From: Prunella strophiata
Taxonomy: Eukaryota; Chordata; Aves; Passeriformes; Prunellidae
DNA: 64,000 nt
Assembly: GCA_036583965.1 (NCBI GenBank)
Contig: JAZBQD010000015.1
Coordinates: 89,887,809 to 89,951,808 of the forward strand
Reading direction: 5' to 3'
A model generated the notes under the pieces. That model worked only from the letters and a program-made list of their open reading frames with translations. It searched no databases and had not been told where the DNA came from. Numbering within the stretch: position 1 is the first letter of the stretch; every line of letters starts with the position of its first letter. This document shows, one piece after another, positions 35,898 to 48,687 of this stretch. The position numbers and the translations under genes are program-made.

Positions 35898-36824
35898 AGG
35901 CACTTGGTTTGCATGTTTACTGTGCTAAAAACAGTTACGAGCAATCTGGATAGCCCTCTGTTAGCTGTGATGAAAACATTCTCCTGTATATCTGACAGTG
36001 CCTGCCACTGAAGGGGCCCAAGAAGTACTTCAGCTCAATGGGGAGTGATCCTAGCTTTCTACAAATGACACACTGAAGACCTGATCCTGCCTTTCACCTG
36101 GAGCCAGTGCTGTGCCATCATCCCTGGTGGAGATTTGGGCTTGTTCATGGTTCTGACAGCCGGGACACAGGTACTGATGCTTGTGGGCTGCAGTGGGATA
36201 CACCCTGTGCTTCCCTCCACCACGTCACATTGCTCACAGAGCTGTGGTGGACATGAATGTGGGTGGCAAGGAGTTTGCTGTCAGGGCCTGATGCTCTTGG
36301 ATGTGACTGACACATTCAAGAGGGAAAATAACAAAACTCTTCACAATCCCAGGCCTCTGGTGAGCTCGGGCACAAAAAAAAAAAGCTTCTACCCAAAATC
36401 TTTGCAGAAATATGAGCCTGACAGAAGACTGGGATAGGAAACAGTAGCAGCTCAGAATTCTGAAGCCAGATATACCCTCTGCCTTGGAAGCACCTGACCA
36501 TTGCATCCCCTCATGGGACAGCTGAGGACCACTGCCCATTCAGCAGCAATGTGGTACTGTGGCCATGGCCAGCTCTCCTTCATCTCACTTCCTTGTGGCA
36601 TCTTTTTCCAGAAGCAGTTATACAAGACCTTTCCCTGGCTGCAAAGCTGTTTCCCACTCCTGCATATCACTGCTCATTCCCATGGTCATTCTGCAGTTCA
36701 CCACCCTCCCTGTTGTGCCTGTGGGGCCATCTGTACTCTGGGGCAGTGTTAAGAAGTCCTCAGTACAGAGCTGCACTGAGCTCAATGGTCAAGTGGGGCA
36801 AGCAGTCCTGCAAGCAGAGCTGGC

Positions 36825-36842
36825 AAAAAAAAAAAAAAAAAA
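36825..36842. repeat. A18 homopolymer
   Basis: Uninterrupted run of 18 A followed by an A/G-rich edge. Confidence 0.95.
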
Positions 36843-37984
36843 GAGAAAGTTCATCTCTCCTCTTTAGTGATAAGGAATCCATTCATTACCAATTCAGTGC
36901 TCCCAAAAGTCCTTCTGGTTTGCTTACAGACCTCTACTGATAATGAAAAAATTGTCCTTCCTTCCCACTTCACACACAAACACAAACATTTGGTTAATCT
37001 CATGGTTAAGATTATTATTTTTGTAGGTGCTAGTGAGCTGTAGTGAGTCAGAGCATTCCCAAAGCAAAGCTGCTTTATTACCAATTTTGAAAATGCCTCT
37101 GTCCATCATTACCAAATATCCTAAATACCCATGTTCAGCAGCATTCTGCTGGTACTTAGATTATGAGTCACTGGGTAATTTAGCCCTGGGAGTGAGATTG
37201 TAAACTGTTCTCCCCCTGCCTTTTCCAAGAGGAGATGCCAGTGGGGGACCTTCATTAATATTCACTGTAACATACATCTGTTAGCCCCCTCAGCCACTGC
37301 ATGAAAATACACAAGGAGTGGGGGAAGAACAGAGGGAGAGCTTCAAAATGTTTGTAGCTGAGGCAGGAGGCAGGGATGCACCCCGAGCTGTGTCTGTCAG
37401 TCTGACAAGGACAGCAAGCATTTGCCATCTCTATGAGCCATTCTTTGTGGCTTTACAAGCATTGAGGCATTAGAAGCAAGAAAGGCACTGGCTCTGGCTG
37501 AGGAATAATAGCAGAGCTCAGGTTGATAATGCTGCTCAACAGCTCAGTGTTAGGACTGGATCTTGGGTGTGGATGCAAGTGACCCACTTAAGATTTTTTG
37601 TTGCTGTTGTTCAAAAAACCTCACCGTCTACCTTCTGTCCCATTGAGACTCAGCTACGACAGAGTCATACTTCATATTCATCTATAGGAACATCTGGCCC
37701 ATGTCTAACATTTAATTTCCACACCATTAGAGTCAAACAATACGTGTACATCAGTAGATAATGTAATGCATTATCACGCAAGGCAGAGAGCAGCAATTTA
37801 TTAGCCTAATTTAAAATAGCCTTCAGCAAAAAATAGTGCATCTTAATTCATGCATCTGAAAGGATTGACATATTTTCCTGTAAAATGCAAAGGTATGAAC
37901 AGAGACATGCTTTTCCACTGTGGTGCATATATTATTTCTTTTTCTTGTAAATCTTTTAAAAGATGAAATATCAGTTCTCTGTCC

Positions 37985-38039
37985 AAAAAGAAGAAAAAAA
38001 AGAAAAAAGAGGAAAAAAAAAAAGAGAAAAGAGGAAAAG
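37985..38039 (+). repeat. Polypurine tract (A/G only)
   Basis: Fifty-five bases consist only of A and G, mostly A with isolated G or GG. Such homopurine tracts can take triplex (H-DNA) forms. The Lys/Arg-rich and Phe/Leu-rich short ORFs across it are products of the composition. Confidence 0.95.
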
Positions 38040-38340
38040 TTCAAAACCAAGGTACATCCATAATAATACAAAAGGAGAGATCTTACCAAGGGGACAAAAG
38101 AGAAAAAGCTGCCCCAGAATACAAGCAAAAGTGACCTTTCTTTTACAGTGAAGTTGTGATCTGAATGTGAAGATCACTCAGACTTTCCAAGCTCATATTT
38201 CAACAAATCCGGGCACCTCGAGTGCACATCAAGCATTTCCTCCTTTTTTTTATCTATTTCTTTAATCTGTCTTTTCCAATAAGAGATGTTCTCTGGATAG
38301 GACCAAAAATATCAAAACAAATTAGAAACCTTTGCCGACC

Positions 38341-38420
38341 TAGCAAAATGAGTCACTTTTCACAAGCCTTTGATTAAAGGCCGTAACTTCCTTCTAGGGG
38401 GAAATTAACTTCCCAAATGG
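38341..38420. promoter_or_regulatory. Candidate element with AP-1/MAF-like and paired TCF/LEF-like motifs
   Basis: ATGAGTCAC (38349-38357) fits the AP-1/half-MARE core. CCTTTGATTAAAGG (38367-38380) holds a TCF/LEF core on one strand and a near copy on the other. Close spacing is seen in the sequence; regulatory use is inference. Confidence 0.2.
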
Positions 38421-41400
38421 CAGAGCAACACCAGGCTTATGTGACACCCAAAGTTCACTTCAGTTCTCTGAAGCGGGAGAAATTTTCTCACTTTTGGTTA
38501 ATAAATACATCACAGGCTCTGACAATACCGCTCAGCTCCAATCTCTAATGTACCCAAGGTTTACAGCTGTCTGAAGCTGAGATTTGTATTTGGCAGCTTT
38601 TCTGGCTATCCTTTTTTTATTTGACATCAAAATGTCATTGAAAAACTACATAGCCTTGGAGAAAAGTCTAACCCAATAAATCCCACATTGTTTTTCCCAT
38701 AGTGGAACAACTGTGCTAGGATAACTAGGGGGTGTCCGTGCCCCACCTGGGATACAGCCTGGAGGTGGGAGAGTGCCCACTCCCTCAGCAGCACTTTAAA
38801 GAAAGCAGATTATGAGAACGTGTCAGGTGTTTTAAGAGCTTCTTGGAAGATGTCAGTACAATAACCCATAGTTCTGGATCTGATCAGCTTGAGCCCTGCC
38901 AAAACTGAAACCTTGCAGCAATCAAAGCAGAACTTTTAGATGACTGGGAAACCTTTAGGATTAAAAAAAAAAATGCTTATCTCAAATATCTGCGTAAGTG
39001 CCACCTTTGTCTGGCAGCACCTGAATGGAGATTACCAAAATCTCAGCTGTGGACTTTGCCATATAAACATATAAATGAAAATCCTGAACAAAAGAAGCTT
39101 TAAGGTTAGTTATTCTTTTGGCATTAAAGACAATGATCTCCTTTTCATCCCCATGAAGTGCTCCTTTCAGTGGGCTTGCACGGAGTAGCATAGGGATGAT
39201 TGGTCATTGGGAGTTATGAAAACACAGAGAAGAAAGAAATGGCAGCAATCCCAGGTTCTTGTGGAAGCTCTTCTGGTCAGCCAGGGGCAGGATCTGCTTG
39301 CTGACCATCTACAATGTCACAACTGCACTGAGGCCATGGGGCTGGGCTGGGAGGGAAAGGGTGAGGGTGCATGAGCACACCTCACCTGACAAGGATGTTG
39401 AAACTGGAGCTACAGCTCCATGCAGAGAATCCCATAGCAAAACTGTGACAAGGCATGCTTATCAGCAGTGGCAAGGGGAGTTCTGGAGCTGAAGCTTGAA
39501 AAACTGGTACGTTTGACCAAATTAAAAAAGTATTCAAGTATTCAGAGAGACAGTTTCCCTGCTTGAGGAAAGACTGGTATTCATGTGTGTAGAAAAATAC
39601 TGTGCTACTGACTTAAAACATGAGCAGAGGCAAGAATAGCAATGATCCAAAATCCAGGCAGGTGACCCAGTTCAGCATTCAAGTAGATCACTGATCTTCT
39701 GAAAAGTGCTATAAAGAAGGAGGTCTCAGAGATTTAGAAGGAGTCACACCTGACACACATCTACTTGACACATGTCAACAGAAAGAGAAAACCAGTGAAT
39801 CTTACACCAAACAAAATTCCTCTCATCCAAATGGCTGGTGTACTGGAAGGCTTCATTGGGATGCTTCACTGGCTGCAATACAGCACCATGTCTTGGGGTG
39901 GGGGTGAGGGGGTGTGCAGTGTGTGAAAGAAGTGAATGATGACACATTAGCAAAAGATTTTGGCTTTTCCATCTCAGCTGGAAAAGAAGGGGAGAGTCTC
40001 CTGTCTACCATACCCTGTGAAAAAGCGACCTGGAATAAAACTGGTATATCTTACCTGACCTGTTTACCAACCCCTTAATAAAAGGCATAGGAATATATTC
40101 TTCTGGCACAGTTGCTACCCTCGTAAGGATGCAGCTTATGCTGAGGTACCTGTGTCTCTCTAGGAAGGAAATAAGACAAAGAAAAGGTGCTTGCATTAAT
40201 GCTGCCTCAGGGCACCAGCAAGTTACGGGTTGGTGGGTTTTACAAGACTACTTACTATGCTATTCAATTAAAAAAAAGAGCAGTTACCATAGCAACACCC
40301 ACATCTAATGGCTCTTATGCTACCTCTGAGATACAAAGCACCTTCTTACAGAGATACATTGACCAATACAGCATGTCGTGGGAAGTTTTATGCTTCAAGC
40401 AATGGTTTAACGGGGGGAGTGTGTGTTCCAATAACCAGACATATTTATATCCCCAGGTTGTAATATTAATTTATAACAAATTGTTTTCATTCCTTGATAT
40501 CTCTTTTCTTCCCATTACTGTTTCTTTTCTAATAGCACTTCCATTTTTTTCTTTTCCTCGCCTCCCCAGATGGATGATATTTGATTAAGTACAGGATGAG
40601 ATTTGCATATGAGGGCTCTGGGATATGTCCCACTGCTAGGTGGGTCATATCTGTCTGTAGATCTCATATCTAGGAAATGCTACCATCCTTATCATAGCTG
40701 AGCACTCGTGGTGACCAAAGGAAAGCTGGGGGCAAGTAGGTGTTTGTGGAATGGCACAATTGGTGGTAAAAGATGGCTTTGCTGTCCTGAAAAGGGATGA
40801 AGGGCAGCAATTTTTATTTCCTTTGCCCAGCAGGATTAAGTGGGAAGGTGAGGTGGTGGTGCATCTTCCCCAGAGGTGTAGAAGGGGTTGCATAAGTCTC
40901 CTTCTTGTCCTTTGTTACAGGCATGGTTGAATGGGAAAGAAGTTACACAACCTCTTGAACATGGCGAGGGCAAAGTAACACCCTCCCAGACATGCTGGAG
41001 CTGGAGAGCCACAGTCAGAAATGTGAGGAGGAAAGGCACAGATGGGCCTCAGGATGTTCTGCTCACTTCTTGGCCCTCTCTGCAGACACTTGATTTCCCT
41101 GCAACAGGTCGCAGAGGAAGAACAAGATGCTGCAGGATTCTGCTTCCCTTGTCCCCAGCTGCTGCTTTAAATATACCCCTCCCAACTGGCACATTGCTGG
41201 GCCATGGCCACTTGGGCAGGCAGGACTGGCTTCCCTGGGCACATTGGAGGGATGAGGGACAAATGCAAGAGTCCCAGAGCTGCTTACCTTTCCCTGGGCA
41301 AAGCCCAGCTTGGGCACTCTGGGTCTCACAGCTTGAATGCCACTTGAGCTCCCACTGTGCCTCTGAAATGTGGGGTCAAAGCTGACAATTAGTTTCCAGA

Positions 41401-42292
41401 AACAAAAAAGAGAAAGTGAATTTTCAATAACCTCTGATTTCGAGTCTTCTAATTATCTAGCCAGCTCAGTAGGAGAGGAACAACATGTTTGTCCTTCCTA
41501 CACCAAATATTGCATGTAAATCTAAATTAAAAAAAAAAAAATCCAGAAAAAACCCACTAATGATTTAAAGAAAAAGGGGCTCCAATTAATCACAGTAATT
41601 ATTATTTAGATAGATTATCTTCAGAAACACAGGACACTGCTATTTTTTTATTGCAGCATCACTAAAAACTGTCCTTCATTCAAATTGCAAGATTGAGCAT
41701 AATTTCCATGTTATTTTTCTGTGAGCACAGGGCTCCATGTATTATTTGTGATGTTCCTAATTTTTAATTACCCCAAATTAAACAATGGAATGATATATGA
41801 TGAATGAAACCAAGCATATGTTAAAAATGTCTAAACAGTTTTACCTGGCAAAATGAAGAGAAATATAAATTGCTTGTAGTGCATATTTAAAAATTCAATA
41901 GCAAGCTAAAATTATCATTTGCATTAATGTATTCTGAAATATGAATTATTAAGTGATTCACATTGGTGCAACAAAAGCCAGTTTGGAGAACCTAGCTTTA
42001 GCCTGCAGCACTCCTCAGCAGCCTTATCTTCCCAGTCCCCTCTAAATAGTGCTAAATATATAAAGGAGATTCTTCTAATTGGAAAAATGTATAGAGAATA
42101 CCTGTACAAAAAAAAAGAAAGCCCTTTACAATTCCAAGCAGCCTTAAAAAAACCCCTCTCAAACAAAAGAAATTCAAATACTCAATGCTATTCAAGTCTC
42201 CCATCTCTTTTTCTCTTTCCTTTTTTTAACCCCCTTTGTACTTTGCACCCCTGTAATTTTTTTTCTTTGCTTCAATCCCAGCCATCATGTAG

Positions 42293-42340
42293 TTTTTTCT
42301 TTTCTTTTTTCTTTTTCTTTTTTTTTTTTTTCCCTTTTTT
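42293..42340. repeat. Pyrimidine tract
   Basis: T with scattered C over 48 bases, including a long T run at about 42318-42331. Simple-sequence DNA. Confidence 0.9.
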
Positions 42341-43369
42341 GTCCCTCCATTCTTTGCATAAAGTTTCATTGTTTAGAGGTCAAGGCAGCGACCTGCCAGA
42401 GGGAAGCGTGGCAGCGCCTCTGCCTGTGATGCTGTGCAGGGGACAGCTGTGGCAGTGTCCCAGGGGAGCACTGGGTGGTGGGACAAGGAGGCTTCCCCAC
42501 CTGTGGGGCAGGAGGGCTGCCTTTCTCCTCTAGGCAGTGTCAGGGGTGCACCAAGGATTGTGCAGGATGAGAAGTCAGGCTGAAACATTATCCGGTGCTT
42601 CATCCAGTGAAATCTTAGTTCACGGAGTAATACTTCCTCCTCTGCAGTGTATAAAAAGGGAGAAACCTGTCAGTGAGGTCTTCTGGGTCTGGGGCTTCAT
42701 AATTCAGGATCCCTTTATAGGACATTTTTTTCCCCCTACCTTTTTATTTTCTGACTGAGGAAATGAGATCCTGATCTACAGCAAGAAAAACAAGTGCTAG
42801 TTAAAGGACAGCCCAATGATGGAAAAACAGCCCCAGGTCACTCTTGGACTCCTGTCCTTCTTCTGTTGTGCTGAAGGTCAAGCAACAAGTTTGTGAAAGA
42901 GCCAAAGTTTTCAGCCTGTATTCCCAGCACTGTGCTGTCACTTAGAAACTCGATTTCTCAGATCAGTTCCTGAGCTCCAACTAACTTCAGTGAGAGGACA
43001 GTTGCAAAATGTCTTTGTCTACACATGACTGAGATGCTGCTGCTTCTCAAAACAGTTTATCAGTCATGAATGCCAGATCTGTGATGTGCATTGTACAGCA
43101 CAAGTTTACAGACTTCCTTCTGCAGCGAGACACAAAGCTCAGCACTGTGGAAATTGAATTTCTCTTCATGCCATGTGATTAGAGATATGTTCTGACTCAC
43201 TATTTCCATTTCTCTTATGTATTAGTAAAGAGGAAAAAATGGCCGGAAAAAATTACCTCTGTAGCATTATTTCTGTAAAAATTCATTTAATATGCAAAGT
43301 GTTACTCTGCTCTGGGAAAAGTGACACCGAAGGACTTATGTGTAATTATGTCTATGTGTTGTGCATATA

Positions 43370-43394
43370 CAAACACACACACTCACACACACAG
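43370..43394. repeat. Short interrupted CA microsatellite
   Basis: CA dinucleotides with one T interruption over about 22 bases. Confidence 0.85.
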
Positions 43395-44744
43395 AGTGCC
43401 TGATGAGCTGTGCTAATAACGAAACAAAAAGCGGATGTGACATTTACTCAATACAATAAACATAGGTCAAAAAATAAATTGCCACAGGATCATTAGGAGC
43501 ACAGTTATGCATGAATAGCTTTACATGGCCAGCAGTCTTGCTGCTCCAGCATCTTGTCACCACACAAGCATCTTTAGGAATCCTTGCTCCCCATAATATT
43601 TTAGTCCTGGTCTCCACTCATTAGAAATGGGTATAAACCTTGAAGATGAAGTGTTTTTTCTGCTTTTGTAAAATTTATTAACCTGGCTGGATATTTTTGT
43701 TATATCATTATGTTTCAGACCCTTGAAAAAAATTCTGCTATGTTCTTGGCCCCTGAGATTTCCTGGAGCAGAGAAGAGATTCATTACATGCATGCAGGCA
43801 GAAGAAATAATCTGTCTTGCATTACATTTGAATTTTTCAGTTTTCTACATCTTTGATTTTCCCTATGTTCTGGTACCAGAATCCCTCATGCTCACTGGGA
43901 TAGGAGCAGGGAGGGCTGGACCTGCAGAACAAGCTCCTGCTCATACAAAGCTCCCATATTTGTGCCTAAGAGATCCCAGTCCAGAGTGCATCTCTCAAGC
44001 TTGCCCAGTGAGTCCATGCTATTTGCATGTGCTGTCTTGGAAGACTGAGCATCATTCAGGTTTTGTGGAGATGAATGTATGTGGAGATATGCGCCACATG
44101 AACTTCCAGGTGGCCAGGACATGCTGACAGATGAACTGCAAGAGGAGTTTCTACTCTGGCCCATGTTGCCCATACTTACTTCAGACATCCTGAAGTCTCA
44201 CACTTTGCTGCTTTTCATGGGATGTGGTCCCCAGTCCTGAAGCAAACATGGGTAAAGTGACTGGGCTCCACCTACCCCTGAAGATGCATTTCCAGGTAAG
44301 CCCCTGACTCCTGCAGGAATGCTTCCAGCCCCTGGTCTAGAGCAGCTAGATCCCTCCCATTTTTCCACATGGGACAGAATTGAAGCCAACAGTTCCCCCA
44401 TGTCAGCCCGTGCTTCATTGTTACCCAGATCAAACCATGTCTGGGGGAGGGGGTACTTCTCCAGCCTGCTCACATTCCTTTTTGGCAAGATTTCTAATCT
44501 CTTGCTGGCCCAGTGAGCGTGGGGTGGGAAGGGTTCCTTCTGGGCACCTCATAGCTGGGTTCCAGGAACTCTCCCCTTGGGTTTATCTGCTGAACCTCAT
44601 GAACTGAGGCAGCAATTACTGCTCGGGCCCCTTCTTGGAGACAGCTTGCTCCCACCTGCCGAGCTTAGCCGGGCAGTGGTGAGTCAGGGGCCATGCTTGC
44701 CCATTTCTCCACATTGTTTCACGTTCAGTTAAAAACAAAGCTGT

Positions 44745-45125
44745 CAGTAATTAACAAAACATGAGATATTTGAGAAACCAGATTTGCCAAGCTGCTATTT
44801 TAGCAAATCATAACGGTGCTGCTGCCAAAATCATCACTTCACTTCTCCCCTCTGCCCGCCCCCCTCCAGAATCAGTTGTGCGCTGTGAAATTGAAAAACT
44901 CTGTGTGAAGGAAGAAAGTGAGGTTCAAAGAGAGCTGTGGTTTTTCAGTTTGTTACACTACCAATGCAAAACATGCCATAAACAAAATTAATGGCACTGT
45001 CTAAAAAATTCTCGCTTCTTTGAATTTTTCTTGCTGTCTGAGTAATAATTAGCGAGCTGGTCCTAATCAAACAAAACAATCACCTACCATAGAGCTTTGT
45101 AAAACAAAATTAGCATTTTCTCCCT
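44745..45125. promoter_or_regulatory. Possible conserved non-coding element
   Basis: The stretch carries GTAATTAACAAAAC near 44747, a run rich in homeodomain and forkhead/SOX-like cores at 45040-45125 (TAATAATTAGC, CCTAATCAAAC, AACAAAACAATC, AAAATTAGC), and few signs of simple-repeat decay. Such word composition is typical of developmental enhancers in gene deserts. This is an impression only: no alignment is available. Confidence 0.2.
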
Positions 45126-47300
45126 TTAAACAGAGGGAAATTCAGGCTGGCAGAGTTGTAGTAATTCATACAATGTGGTTTGTAGGCCAGGAGTGAAGCA
45201 CGCAGCTCCAAGGGCCCAGTCCAGCACTTTGACTGCTGAAGTGCAGTGGTGTCCCCTCCTGTTGCAGGATGGGCTCCCAGCATCAGAAGTTATTATGGGC
45301 CCCATTCTGCACCATGCTCACTTAGTGTTTTATGATGTGCATCATGATGCTTATATCTCACAAAATTTAACTGGAACAGGAAAGCTCTCACTCTCTCACC
45401 AGAATTGCTTAGTATTAGCCAAAACCTAATGTATGGCATAATCTAAAAAACTTTATTGCTTAAAAGTGTATTCTTTTAAAGAATTTCAGTATTCACCATC
45501 CTTTAGGCTTTGTTCTTATTTTAACCATGCTAGCTTAGTTTAACCAAACTACCTTGACATTTCTAAGAAATCAGGCACAAATCAGGTACCAGACAGAATG
45601 AGATTCTCTAGGATTTTTGTTACAGGAACAAAGTTGTATGAGGTCAGGCATTAAATAGGGTGGAAAAAGCCATATTAAAAGCCTGAGACAAGACTTGCAT
45701 GGGTCATCAGAAATTTTCTGTCTGACCTCTGTGGACCCTGGATGAGGCTGTGAAAGAACATTATGATTTCACATGTCAGTATTCAAACTTCAGGATGTCA
45801 AATTTAGGATATTTACATTGCCCCTAGGCAGTTTGGATTTGGTAGCACTATTTTTCATATAATCCAGTCTTATAGGAGACAACTTCTTTTAGAAACCAAA
45901 TAATAAATGTTGAAGGATAATTTAATACTGGGATGCTGATGTTAAATGCGCTGATGTAATTGATTAGTGATCTTTGTTGACTCATGGTGAGATTTTCTGA
46001 AGTGCTTAAACAGCTGAAGAATACAAACTAATTAAATGAATTTATGTCCCTTTGAAAAAAAGAAGGCATTTTCGAAATCATCCAATTAGGATACCCTTTT
46101 CCCACTAGAAATGAGAGAGACTTGAGTGCCAACTTTCTAAAACTAGTTTTGAAAATCTCACCTTTAATTCTTTCTCTGAACCATATTTTAGTATTTTTCC
46201 ATCTCAATACATTTATGGAAGCACTGTCACTCCATCTTGCTCTTCTAACAGGTATTTTCACCAAAGACAGCAATACTGAAATACTCATGTAACCAAGATA
46301 ACTCCTCCAGTACTGCACCATCACACTTCTCAACATGTGAGACAACGTCTATCCAGGGATTCGATGGAATTTCCTGGAGTGCTTCAGCTCCTATCTAGTT
46401 TCCCACTCTCCTCTTGCTGGTTGCCTCCTAACACAGACAGTCCCTTAAAGCTGAAATAGTCTGCCACCAGCTGTGAGTGCATATGTAGACATGAAGTTGC
46501 CTTAGTTATCCCTAACAGTGACCCATCTTGGCTGAGAACTTTGCTGAGGGTTTCTATTCTGTTGTGCTCCTTCCTGGGAGCTGCACTCACTCCATGTACC
46601 TGATGCGCTGTTAATATGGGCATTAGCTTTTATGATTGCCCTGACCTCATCCTAGAGGCATTTTGCATAATTGTTTCATGCTAGGTAGAACAGCTTCATG
46701 TCCTGAGGAAGCTTTGTTGCACCATTTCCTACATTTCACGTGGGAGCACTAGGTTCTGCCATTCCTTCAAAACTGGGTCTCTCATATCTGAAGATATCAG
46801 GTACACAATCTCTTCTCCCCTTCTCTCTTCCCAGCGCTAGCCCTCAAGTGGAATTTACATGTGCTCTGGGAGCCCCTGCTTGGCTGGGCTTTAATACCAG
46901 CTATTAAACATAGGGGAAACCCAGAGCTTGAGAAACCCACCAAACCTCTGATGTGAGGTGGGTTTCTAATGAACAGCTCAACAGTTACCTGGTTTAAAGA
47001 GTTTTGTAGGTCATCACAGGCAGAAGGGAGGCCAGTGCAGGGCTGTAGCTACCTCCACAGTCAGCAGGCAACCAGGCATTGTAAGGAGAAAGTTAATGGT
47101 GTTCCAACACTGAAGTAAGACTCTCCTCAGGGATGCTGTTTAGGCTGCTGCTGACCCACACCAAGATGCTGCCTCTGCTAGCCCAGCCCGAGGCATGAAT
47201 GTTGCCTACATTGCCCACAGCACATCTGCAGGATTATAGTCTGACCCTGTTAAGGCAAGCTGTGCTTGTTTATCATTGACACTCTTGATAGTAATTTTTA

Positions 47301-47316
47301 TTTTTTTTTTTTTTTT
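47301..47316. repeat. T16 homopolymer
   Basis: Uninterrupted run of 16 T. Confidence 0.95.
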
Positions 47317-47827
47317 GTAATTTGATCATTCTGGCCAGGCAGGGAGTGATGATCATACTGGCAGCAGATCTGAACTCAGGGGGAAAGGGAGGCAAGTGCC
47401 TATAAAGAAGATAACTGATGAAAATGGGCTGTGTTTGATAATCTCTTAGCTCATATCAGCTGCAGCCAAAAGAGCTGGTTTACATCTGATTATAACCTTT
47501 GTCTTCTAGAGAGCTCTGAGTCCCTTGGTGGGTCTTAGCAGTTTCAAGAAATTATCTGCTATCTGCATATCCTATATTGCTTAGGTATACAAGCAAGATA
47601 TTCCTTACAGACCCTCCCTCAGACACTCTGGAGACACGAGACAGATGATTCCAGTCTGGATCCATTCCACTACAATTATCCACTGTTTTTTGGTAACATA
47701 TTTTTTATTTAAATAAATCAAGAGGTTCCATTTAGCACATTGCGTTTGTCTTGGCATGCACTTCACACATGCAGAAACTCTATATTAAGGCTTTCATACA
47801 GCCGTTAGCAAAAGAATCAGCCAAATG

Positions 47828-47881
47828 CATCCCTGGTGTGCAACTGTACTGACTTCAGTGAAGTTTCACCGGGGTATCCCT
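47828..47881. repeat. Ancient short palindromic repeat relic
   Basis: GCATCCCTGGTGTGCAACT and TGAAGTTTCACCGGGGTATC are imperfect inverted arms around the core CTGACTTCAGTG. This matches a very common old amniote repeat whose core reads CCATTGACTTCAATGG between arms ending ATCCCTGGTGTAA and TTACACCAGGGAT, seen widely in turtles, crocodilians and birds. The same hairpin plan recurs at 59811-59867. Its database name is not certain to me; a small non-autonomous DNA element is likely. Confidence 0.5.
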
Positions 47882-48595
47882 GCTCTGTTGATTTGTCCCC
47901 CTCATTCTCATATTCCAAAAGACAAAACAGTGGAAAATGTATGTTTGTATTTAGTTAATGCAACACGTTCCCCATATGAGATGCATGTAATCCCCTGCAC
48001 TTCATTGTCTTCTACATTGCTTGCTGCTTTATAGGACTGATTTTCACATTTATCTATCATTCTGGTTTTATGACAGCTGCCATAACAACATGGAGGTTGC
48101 AAGAACAAGCAGTAGGAAGTCGGGAAACATTAAAGTCACCATTTGCCCATAAACATGAGCTAGCAACCTTAAAGTGAGCCTGTTGGCACCAGGAAACACA
48201 AGAGCAGCAGGAGTCACTAAGTTTTGAGTGCCAGTCACCAAGGATCAGCTCTTGGCTCTATTTCAATCTAAGGGTTTGAGGAGCAACATCAAAAAGGTAA
48301 GAAGAACCAGATCCAGATGGGCTGGTCTGGTCTGAGAGGTGGGCAGGACATTACCTGGCTTGCAGTGCAGTGATTGCACTGCCTGTGTGTCATAGGCTCC
48401 AGGTTTGCTCCAACTCTGTCAAGGTAAGCAGAGCTCTGCCTACTATCAGAGTCAGTTCAGAAAAATCAAAGCAGAATGACACCTGTCAAGGAGGTGAGAC
48501 TTGGGTTGAGCTACCCTAAAAATTAATTTTTGTCACTTTGCTATCAAACACTTTTATCAACAACATGAATGGAAACATAACTGCATTACAGATTG
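47882..48595. other. Unique sequence, no gene seen
   Basis: About 700 bases without a recognisable gene or repeat. A short hairpin, GCAGTGCA with TGCACTGC, lies at about 48362-48382. Confidence 0.6.
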
Positions 48596-48643
48596 TCACA
48601 GAATCACAGAGTCATTACACTTGGAAAAGAAATCTATGATGAT
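48596..48643 (-). mobile_element. CR1 LINE extreme 3' tail, reverse strand
   Basis: TCACAGAATCACAGAGTCAT, then TTGGAAAAGAAATCTATGAT, is the reverse complement of a CR1 3' end of the AAGGTCTTTTCCAACC-ATGATTCTATG type. Only about 48 bases are present. It stands immediately left of the forward CR1 that starts near 48650, in opposite orientation. Confidence 0.7.
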
Positions 48644-48687
48644 AAAACACTACAGGCCTGGGGACAGAGTGGCTGGAAAGCTGCCCA

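Larger units (their letters stand above)
34958..47827. other. Long non-coding stretch, no gene seen
   Basis: Nearly 13 kb without a supported gene. The longest open frame (40888-41385, 165 codons) has no start context, domain or exon boundary that convinces, and its composition (Trp/Ser/Pro/Leu) is that of chance GC-richer DNA. Simple repeats and two candidate regulatory stretches are listed separately. The AT-rich 41.4-42.1 kb part, rich in TAATTA-like cores, could be conserved non-coding DNA, but sequence alone cannot show this. Confidence 0.65.

Noticed and set aside
35848..35905. Polypyrimidine tract ending CCCCAG as a splice acceptor
   Set aside because: Simple T-rich repeat; no exon-like sequence or donor follows.
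36551..36940. Hydrophobic 129-codon ORF
   Set aside because: Runs into the A18 homopolymer, giving a poly-Lys end; overlapping frames are equally open.
40888..41385. 165-codon ORF, the longest in the window
   Set aside because: No family resemblance, no signal peptide or domain, no codon-level sign of selection. Length is compatible with chance in moderately GC-rich DNA.
42960..43000. Possible third copy of the ancient palindromic repeat (CTAACTTCAGTGAG)
   Set aside because: Only the short core resembles it; the outer inverted arms are not visible.
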